NCBI GenBank assembly: GCA_046727955.1
Contig: JBKPDO010000168.1
Coordinates: forward strand, 1-9,087
DNA from: DASVXQ01 sp046727955
Lineage (GTDB): Bacteria > Actinomycetota > CALGFH01
Length of the DNA: 9,087 nt
Direction of reading: 5' to 3'
Below are positions 4,602 to 9,087 of the stretch, in pieces; position 1 is the stretch's first letter; every line of letters starts with the position of its first letter. A program made the translations under genes and the position numbers. The notes under the pieces are model-generated. The model had not been told where the DNA came from. It saw nothing but the letters and a program-made list of their open reading frames with translations, and searched no databases.

Positions 4602-5525
4602 GTGGAGAAGATCGCGTTCACCTTCCCTGGTCAGGGGCGAATCGCCAGCGGCACCGGCGCCCCGTGGGTCGACGACCCGGCCGGCTGGCCCTTCAAGCGG
4701 GCCTCTGAGCTGCTTGGCTGGGACGTGCTCGAGGCCCTGGACGCCGGCAACAAGGTCCTGAGCGACACCCGCAAGGCGCAGCCCGCCATCTACACGCATT
4801 CGGCCGCGTGCTTCCTGCTGGCCAAGGAGGAGGGCCTGCGGCCCGACCTGGTGGCCGGCCACTCGCTGGGCGAGTTCGCGGCGATGCTCGCGGCCGGCGG
4901 GATCAGCTTCGAGGAGGGCATCGAGCTGGTCGTCCGCCGTGCGGAGCTGGCGCACCAGGCCGGCGGCAGCGGCATGATGCAGGTGATCCTGGGCCTGCCG
5001 GACAAGACCGTCGGCGAGCTGTGCCGCAAGGTGCGCCGGCAGGTCGGCAAGGTCTTCCTGGCGAACTCCAATGCTCCCGGCCAGGTGGTGATCTCGGGAG
5101 AGTCCGCGGCCGTGGAGGAGGCCGGCCGGCGAGCCCTGGCCGCCGGCGCCAAGCGGGTCCTCAATCTGCCGATCGGCGGCGGCTTCCACACTCCGCTGAT
5201 GCGGGCGGCCCGCAAGCCCTTCCGCGATGCGCTGGACCGCATCCCCCGCCGGCGGCTCGAGGTGCCGCTGGTCTCCAACGCCAAGGCAAAGGTGGTGCAC
5301 AGCGGCCGCCGCGCCAGCCGGCTGCTCGCCAGGCAGCTCACCAGCCCGGTCGACTGGACCGCCTGCGTGGAGCGGCTGCGCTCGCTCGGCACCACCCGCT
5401 ACGTCGAGCTCGGCCCGGGCAAGGTGCTCGAGGGCCTGATCCAGCGGATCGATCCCCGCGCCATCGTGGCGATCGCGTCGACGCCGGAAGAGGTCCGCGC
5501 GCTCGCAGTCGCGGTCCGCGCCTGA
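4602..5525 (+). CDS. fabD: Malonyl-CoA:ACP transacylase (FabD family)
   Basis: The protein is 307 aa from GTG at 4602, the usual length for the family (about 300-310). It begins IAFTFPGQG (oxyanion Gln11), followed by the nucleophile elbow GHSLGEF with Ser88. The Arg that binds the malonyl carboxylate is in VVRRAELAHQA (Arg112/113), and NAPGQVVISGE and the catalytic His196 in GGGFHTPLM follow. Phe before the His fits malonyl rather than methylmalonyl specificity. The C-terminal SPVDWTACVERL...ELGPGKVLEGL is standard. It transfers malonyl groups from CoA to acyl carrier protein for fatty-acid or polyketide synthesis in the cytoplasm. Unlike the usual actinobacterial fabD-fabH-acpP-fabF cluster, no partner genes are here, so it may be a second copy or a trans-acting acyltransferase. 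The residue after PGQG is Arg where Ser or Ala is common. Confidence 0.9.
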   Translation: MEKIAFTFPGQGRIASGTGAPWVDDPAGWPFKRASELLGWDVLEALDAGNKVLSDTRKAQPAIYTHSAACFLLAKEEGLRPDLVAGHSLGEFAAMLAAGGISFEEGIELVVRRAELAHQAGGSGMMQVILGLPDKTVGELCRKVRRQVGKVFLANSNAPGQVVISGESAAVEEAGRRALAAGAKRVLNLPIGGGFHTPLMRAARKPFRDALDRIPRRRLEVPLVSNAKAKVVHSGRRASRLLARQLTSPVDWTACVERLRSLGTTRYVELGPGKVLEGLIQRIDPRAIVAIASTPEEVRALAVAVRA

Positions 5526-5656
5526 ACTTGCAATTCCCTCCACGGGGACCATCGGCCGCAGACTTGTACCCACGCGAACCCCTCCAACGCGACGAAGCAT
5601 CATCGAAATGACATCAGTAATTGTCAAGGTGAATCGGGATCGTCGCGTCGTTTCGC

Positions 5657-5709
5657 TGTCGCTTCGACAAGCCTAAATCGCATACCATTCGACCCCCCGT
5701 CTTTGTCGG
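5657..5709 (+). promoter_or_regulatory. Possible promoter/leader of the TPR-like membrane protein gene
   Basis: This 5526-5745 gap is locally AT-richer than its surroundings. It holds TACCAT (5683-5688, a possible -10, 57 nt before the GTG), a small hairpin TGTCG-CTT-CGACA (5657-5669), and a CGACAA/TTGTCG pair (5665-5670 and 5704-5709). No convincing -35 sits at the right distance. It is the only plausible promoter-like patch in the gap. Confidence 0.3.
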
Positions 5710-5731
5710 AGCTGGACAGAGGAGCAGCCAC

Positions 5732-5737
5732 AGGAGG
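5732..5737 (+). promoter_or_regulatory. Consensus ribosome binding site for the TPR-like gene
   Basis: AGGAGG lies 8 nt before GTG at 5746, ideal spacing, and fixes this start against other GTG codons downstream. Confidence 0.8.
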
Positions 5738-5745
5738 ACGCAGCT

Positions 5746-6510
5746 GTGCAGGCGTACGAGCTGGTCGAGGCCGGTCGACGGCACGTCGCGAGAGGCCAGG
5801 TCGGCCAGGCGATGGCCTGCTTCACCCGCGCCGCCGACGATCCCGAGCAGGGCGCCGAGGCGCTCAGCCTGCTCGCGGCGGCCTATCTGCTACCCGGGGC
5901 CTGCGCGCCCGAGCTTGCGCTCGCCCACGCGCACCGGGCGGCGCGCCACCCCAAGGCCGGCCGCGAGCACCTGACCCGCTGCGCCATGGTCGCGCTGACC
6001 GCCGGTGACCCGGCGTTCGCAGACGAGCTTGCCAGCAGGGCCAGCGCCAGCGACGGGGACGCGGCGGCCGCCATCGGCGCGATCGCAAAGCTGCGCCAGG
6101 ACGACCGCGTGGGGCTGCGGCGGCTGCTCCGGCGGGTCAGGCACGCGAGCGGGCCGTCGCCGTTCTGGCGGCGGCTGGTGGTGGAGGCGGCCACCCACGG
6201 CTGGCTGCCGGAGGCGCTGGTCGCCAGGCGGCTGATGCGGCGCGGCGGCCTGCCCGCCCCGGATCTGGGCGGCGTGCTGGTGCGCGCGCTCCCGCCGCCG
6301 GTCCACCTGGGGGTGCTGCTCGGGCTCATGGTGCTCGCCCTCGCCGCGCCGGTTCAGGCGGTCGCCGAGGCGGGCATCGGCTCGCTGCTCGCGCTCGGCG
6401 GCGTCGGCATCTGGGCCGACCACACCGACGGGCGCCCCGCCTCTGCCGTCACGGGGCTGGTCTGGATGGTCGCCACCACGGCCGCCTGGATCCTGGTCTG
6501 GTACGGCTGA
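5746..6510 (+). CDS. Helical-repeat (TPR-like) protein with three C-terminal membrane helices
   Basis: The protein is 254 aa from GTG at 5746 with a consensus ribosome binding site. Residues 1-165 form paired amphipathic helices resembling TPR/SEL1-like repeats: AYELVEAGRRHVARGQVGQA, then EALSLLAAAYLLPG and similar blocks. This suggests a protein-binding scaffold facing the cytoplasm. Three hydrophobic segments follow: about 186-206 (VHLGVLLGLMVLALAAPVQ), 208-224 and 233-253 (AVTGLVWMVATTAAWILVWY), with the chain ending directly after the last. No enzymatic motif is visible and I do not recognise a named family. It follows fabD on the same strand after 220 bp, with its own leader, so it is probably a separate transcript. 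A hairpin overlaps its stop codon. Confidence 0.75.
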   Translation: MQAYELVEAGRRHVARGQVGQAMACFTRAADDPEQGAEALSLLAAAYLLPGACAPELALAHAHRAARHPKAGREHLTRCAMVALTAGDPAFADELASRASASDGDAAAAIGAIAKLRQDDRVGLRRLLRRVRHASGPSPFWRRLVVEAATHGWLPEALVARRLMRRGGLPAPDLGGVLVRALPPPVHLGVLLGLMVLALAAPVQAVAEAGIGSLLALGGVGIWADHTDGRPASAVTGLVWMVATTAAWILVWYG

Positions 6511-6526
6511 GCCGCCACCCTCAGCC
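6505..6526 (+). terminator. Candidate terminator hairpin at the end of the TPR-like gene
   Basis: GGCTGAG (6505-6511, including the stop codon) pairs exactly with CTCAGCC (6520-6526) across an 8-nt loop. It lies in the 76-bp gap between two convergent genes, the expected place for a terminator. There is no T-tract, as is common in actinobacteria, so the call is tentative. Confidence 0.35.
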
Positions 6527-6586
6527 CACCAGCCGAGCCGCGCTCCGTCCACAGCTTCGCTCGCGGTATCTGACCTGAACGATCGA

Positions 6587-8362
6587 TCAGACGCGGGGCA
6601 CCCTGGATGCGCGCCCGGGAAGCGCCCGAGGTCGCAGCATCGGCCGACCCAGTGTCTCGCCAGGCACGGGGTGGCGTTGCCTTCCAGGGCTGTAGCGGAC
6701 TCGGAGCGCGGCGCCACCGATTGCCGGGCTGGCGAAGGTACCGCTGACAGCAACCACCTCCGCCTTGCCCGCGACCTGGTCGAGCCACTGCGCCACCAGC
6801 CGTATCTCGTCAACGAGATGCCGAGGCGGAGGGCTGGTTACCGGCTCGGGGCCATGCTCCGGGGCGTTGGCCGCCGCTTGGATCGCGCCGTCCGCCGGCA
6901 CGATCGTGACCGAGACGAGTTGGCCGTGGCGCAGCACGGTGACCTCGCGCCCGGCGGGGTCCGGCTTGGCCAGGACCAGCTCGCCGGCGGCACAGATCGT
7001 GGCGATGCGTCGCCGGTCGTCCAGGGCGCGGCGCAACGCTTCCAGCCGGTCGCGCGTCACCGCCGCCTGCTCGTAGCGTTGCTCCGCGGCGTAGCGGCGC
7101 ATCTTCTCGAGGAGAGGTGCCAGCAGCAGCTCCGGGTCGCCGCCACCCAGGCAGCGCGCGAGCGTCGCGACGTGGCCCGCGTAGTGGTCGGCATCGGCCT
7201 CGCCCGTGCACGGGCCGGAGCAGCGCCGCAACTGCAGCAGCACGCAGGCGGAGGCGCGCTTGCGAGGGCCGATGGCCTGCGTGCAGCGCCGCAGCGGCAC
7301 CGCCTCTTCGATCGCGTCCTTGACCAGCTCCGCCCGGGAGGTGCTGGTGAACGGGCCGAGGTAGTGGGCGCCGTCGTCGAGCAGCTTGCGGACGATCGAG
7401 AGCCGCGGCCAGCGCTCGCGCGTGAGCTTGAGGTAGCAGTAATAGCGCTCCGGATCGCGGCCGCGCCGGTTGTAGTGGGGCCGGAACCGCTGGATGAGGC
7501 GCACCTCGCGGACGCTTGCCTCCAGGTCGTTGGCGCAGACGACGTGGTCGATCGTCACCAGCGCGTCGAGCAGCTCCTCTACCTTGGCGCGCCCGTCCCC
7601 GGAGAAGTACGAGCGCACCCGACCGCGCAAGTCCTTGCCTGCCTTGCCCACATAGAGCACTTCGTTGTGGCGGCCGCGGAAGAGGTAGACGCCTGGCGCA
7701 CGAGGCAGCTCGTCGGCCAGGTGGATCTTCCGGTAGCTGTGCCGCTGCTGGGTGCGGATGGTCGGGAAGGTCAGCAGGTTGCTCAGCACGAGGACACCAA
7801 AGCCGGCGGCTCGCTCCAGCAGCGCGTGCAGAACTTCCACGGTGGCCTTGGCGTCAGTGAAGGCGCGATGGCACGGCTGGGTGCTGGCGCGCAGGTAGCG
7901 GGCCAGGGTGGCGAGCTTGACGTTGGGCACCTCGTCGCGAGGTAGGAGAACCCGGGCCAGCCGCGCGGTGCAGACCACCCTCGATTCCAGCCGCGGGTAG
8001 GCGTGCGCCTGGAGGGCGGCCTGCAGGAACCGCACGTCGAACGAGGCGTTGTGCGCGACCAGCACCGCGTCGCCGAGGAACTCAAGCAGGCATGGCAGCA
8101 CGACCTCGATCGGCTCCTGGTTGGCGACCATCGCGTCGGAGATGCCGGTGAGCGCGGTGATCATCGGCGGGATCGGCATCCGAGGGTTGACCAGTGTGTG
8201 GAAGGTGCCCGTAACCTCCCCGCCGCGGACTTTGACGACGCCGACTTCCGTGATGCGGTCGCTGGCCGGCGAGCCGCCGGTGGTCTCCAGATCGAGGACG
8301 GCGAACTCGACGTCGATGAGATGCGCACCGAGGTTATCCAGGGAGTGCTGGGCTGCTCGCAC
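6587..8362 (-). CDS. DEDDh exonuclease fused to UvrC-like GIY-YIG/Fe-S/UVR module (Rv2191 type)
   Basis: The protein is 591 aa from GTG at 8362, fixed by GGAGGT (8371-8376) 8 nt upstream; the longer frame from 8440 would start inside the promoter. Residues 18-185 are a DnaQ-like 3'-5' exonuclease with Asp24/Glu26 (LDLETTG), Asp109 (HNASFDVRF) and His165/Asp170 (HRAFTDA). Residues about 220-300 are a GIY-YIG nuclease with GVYLF, YVGKA, Arg248/250, Glu286 and Asn298, the last pair spaced as in UvrC. Cys360, Cys373, Cys381 and Cys385 match the UvrC Fe-S cysteine spacing. A UVR (UvrB-contact) helix pair lies at about 415-450. The UvrC RNase H-like endonuclease and HhH domains are absent. It resembles M. 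tuberculosis Rv2191, with a half-UvrC related to E. coli Cho. A role in 3' incision plus trimming during nucleotide excision repair is inferred. A LexA-type box lies in its promoter. Confidence 0.92.
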   Translation of the reverse strand: MRAAQHSLDNLGAHLIDVEFAVLDLETTGGSPASDRITEVGVVKVRGGEVTGTFHTLVNPRMPIPPMITALTGISDAMVANQEPIEVVLPCLLEFLGDAVLVAHNASFDVRFLQAALQAHAYPRLESRVVCTARLARVLLPRDEVPNVKLATLARYLRASTQPCHRAFTDAKATVEVLHALLERAAGFGVLVLSNLLTFPTIRTQQRHSYRKIHLADELPRAPGVYLFRGRHNEVLYVGKAGKDLRGRVRSYFSGDGRAKVEELLDALVTIDHVVCANDLEASVREVRLIQRFRPHYNRRGRDPERYYCYLKLTRERWPRLSIVRKLLDDGAHYLGPFTSTSRAELVKDAIEEAVPLRRCTQAIGPRKRASACVLLQLRRCSGPCTGEADADHYAGHVATLARCLGGGDPELLLAPLLEKMRRYAAEQRYEQAAVTRDRLEALRRALDDRRRIATICAAGELVLAKPDPAGREVTVLRHGQLVSVTIVPADGAIQAAANAPEHGPEPVTSPPPRHLVDEIRLVAQWLDQVAGKAEVVAVSGTFASPAIGGAALRVRYSPGRQRHPVPGETLGRPMLRPRALPGRASRVPRV

Positions 8363-8370
8363 GCTCGTGG

Positions 8371-8376
8371 ACCTCC
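8371..8376 (-). promoter_or_regulatory. Ribosome binding site deciding the start of the DnaQ-UvrC fusion
   Basis: GGAGGT on the minus strand, 8 nt before GTG at 8362. It selects this start over the longer frame beginning at 8440. Confidence 0.75.
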
Positions 8377-8424
8377 GTCGGGGGAAGCTGCCTCTACCCG
8401 CCCATTCCTGCCCTTTGTCGGGTG

Positions 8425-8453
8425 ACAATATGGCGAACACTCGTTCGGGTCAA
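8425..8453 (-). promoter_or_regulatory. Promoter of the DnaQ-UvrC fusion gene (TTGACC-17-TATTGT)
   Basis: On the minus strand, -35 TTGACC (8453-8448) and -10 TATTGT (8430-8425) are separated by exactly 17 bp, a close match to the principal sigma-factor consensus. Transcription would start near 8418 and give a leader of about 55 nt before the GTG. The spacer contains a LexA-type dyad. Confidence 0.7.
8434..8447. promoter_or_regulatory. LexA/SOS box in the promoter spacer
   Basis: CGAACACTCGTTCG is a perfect dyad CGAAC-N4-GTTCG. It matches the Gram-positive/actinobacterial SOS box core GAAC-N4-GTTC. Sitting between -35 and -10, bound LexA would block RNA polymerase, so the nuclease gene should be induced by DNA damage. 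The outermost T...A of the extended mycobacterial consensus is not present (G and G here). Confidence 0.7.
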
Positions 8454-8546
8454 GCGTTCGGCGAAGTCTGGCTCACCATGGCTGATCGCCGGCCGATCGC
8501 CGCGTTCGCTCAGGAGCTCAGGATGGTGCGCCGGCCCCGGCGGGCG

Positions 8547-8870
8547 TCAGCCCACGGGCTGGCCGGGCGGCACCGGGCGGTCGGGGCGCAGCAGGACGAC
8601 GTTGCCGTCCGGGTCGTACACGCCGAGCACGAGCACCTCGGACTTGAGCCCCGCCACGCGCTTGGGAGGAAAGTTGACGACGCAGACGACCGTCGAGCCG
8701 AGCAGCTCGTCCTTCGAGTAGCGAGTGATCTGCGCGCTGGAGACGCGCTCGCCGAGCGGGCCGAGATCGAGCCGCAGCCGGTAGGCGGGCCGGCGCGCCT
8801 CCGGGAAGTCGTGCACCTCGGTGACGACAGCGCTGCGGATGTCGACACCGAAGAACTGCCCGGTCTCCAC
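8547..8870 (-). CDS. csaA: CsaA-type tRNA-binding-domain chaperone
   Basis: The protein is 107 aa from GTG at 8870, close to the usual CsaA length of about 110. It is one OB-fold tRNA-binding domain along the whole chain: FFGVDIRSAVVTEVHDFPEA at the start, then AYRLRLDLGPLGERVSSAQI, VVNFPPKRVAGLKSEVLVLG, and the end PDGNVVLLRPDRPVPPGQPVG. CsaA is a small dimeric cytoplasmic protein related to the C-terminal domain of MetRS/Trbp111; in B. subtilis it was described as an export-related chaperone, and its true ligand is unsettled. The GTG has no ribosome binding site, whereas a strong AGGAGG lies 8 nt before an in-frame CTG at 8906, which would add 12 residues (LSERELSQPLPE). It reads toward the DnaQ-UvrC gene on the same strand, 184 bp away, but that gene has its own promoter. 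Confidence 0.9.
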   Translation of the reverse strand: METGQFFGVDIRSAVVTEVHDFPEARRPAYRLRLDLGPLGERVSSAQITRYSKDELLGSTVVCVVNFPPKRVAGLKSEVLVLGVYDPDGNVVLLRPDRPVPPGQPVG

Positions 8871-8910
8871 CTCGGGCAGCGGCTGGGAAAGTTCGCGCTC
8901 CGACAGGATT

Positions 8911-8920
8911 CCTCCCTCCT
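8911..8920 (-). promoter_or_regulatory. Strong ribosome binding site upstream of an in-frame CTG of csaA
   Basis: AGGAGGGAGG on the minus strand; its AGGAGG part (8915-8920) is 8 nt from CTG at 8906, which is in frame with csaA. No ATG, GTG or TTG lies in frame between this site and GTG 8870, and 8870 is too far (40 nt) for this site to serve it directly. Confidence 0.55.
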
Positions 8921-8978
8921 CGCGTCTCTACGTCACGGGCTGGCGAGCGGGCTGCGTAACCCGCAGGCCCCGATCCAT

Positions 8979-9087
8979 GTGGGGGGAGCTCGCTCCCCCC
9001 ACGGCGCGGGGGGGGCGCCCCCCGGGCCGGGGTTACAATGTGGGGGGGGGGGGGGGCCCCCCCCCCCCCCCCACCCCGCGGGGGGGG
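8979..9087. repeat. Self-complementary G/C homopolymer end, probably an assembly artefact
   Basis: The stretch opens with an inverted repeat GTGGGGGGAGC (8979-8989) / GCTCCCCCCAC (8992-9002). It continues with GGGGGGCGCCCCCC and ends with 15 G (9042-9056) fused to 16 C (9057-9072). The phrase ATGTGGGGGG occurs twice (8978-8986 and 9039-9047), as if the consensus looped back. Nothing biological is recognised. Homopolymer error, folding back of reads or poly-G calls at a contig end are the likely causes, so bases beyond about 8975 should not be trusted. Confidence 0.75.

Noticed and set aside
2902..4761. 619-codon plus-strand frame opposite the NYN gene
   Set aside because: An antisense shadow in GC-rich DNA; the minus strand encodes a coherent coiled-coil and NYN protein, and this frame overlaps fabD out of frame.
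6671..7945. Long plus-strand frame opposite the DnaQ-UvrC gene
   Set aside because: The minus strand carries all exonuclease and GIY-YIG motifs; the plus frame has no ribosome binding site or domain.
8363..8440. Longer N-terminus (start at 8440) for the DnaQ-UvrC fusion
   Set aside because: It would begin upstream of the -10 element and inside the LexA dyad, before the predicted transcription start; GTG at 8362 has a good ribosome binding site.

Overview
The window is about 9.1 kb of very GC-rich DNA. GC-rich third codon positions, frequent GTG starts, AGGAGG-type ribosome binding sites and the gene families present all point to an actinobacterium. Taxonomy below phylum cannot be read from the sequence. 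The left edge cuts a gene. The right edge dissolves into self-complementary G and C homopolymers, which look like the damaged end of an assembled contig.

Layout: (1) 3-521, minus: the first 173 residues of an acidic, proline-rich protein that runs off the left edge. (2) 522-1373: about 850 bases with no convincing full gene but dense in structure. It holds a 13-bp tandem duplication, a perfect 10-bp hairpin, a 28-bp perfect inverted repeat enclosing a 16-bp one, a run of GCGGCAAGG-type repeats spaced about 19 or 24 nt apart, a coding-like remnant of about 32 codons, and a six-copy 17-bp tandem repeat. (3) 1374-2348, minus: a secreted NlpC/P60 cell-wall peptidase with a long coiled coil. (4) 2584-2847, plus: a small four-cysteine protein. 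(5) 2920-4362, minus: a coiled-coil plus NYN (YacP-like) RNase, apparently preceded by a translationally coupled 29-codon ORF. (6) 4602-5525, plus: a FabD-type malonyl-CoA:ACP transacylase, probably leaderless. (7) 5746-6510, plus: a repeat-helical protein with three C-terminal membrane helices and no recognised function. (8) 6587-8362, minus: a fusion of a DnaQ-like DEDDh exonuclease with the N-terminal half of UvrC (GIY-YIG, four-Cys, UVR). (9) 8547-8870 or 8906, minus: CsaA.

The NlpC/P60 peptidase and the DnaQ-UvrC fusion lying within a few kb recall the Rv2190c-Rv2191 neighbourhood of M. tuberculosis, which supports an actinobacterial chromosomal origin rather than a plasmid or phage. The genes cover cell-wall turnover, RNA processing, fatty-acid or polyketide priming, DNA repair and an export or tRNA-like chaperone. 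They do not form one pathway.

The clearest regulatory signal is a 14-bp dyad, GAAC-N4-GTTC with matching flanks, between a good -35 and -10 in front of the DnaQ-UvrC gene. It matches the Gram-positive/actinobacterial LexA (SOS) box. The least explained and potentially most novel part is the dyad- and repeat-rich stretch from about 730 to 1362.
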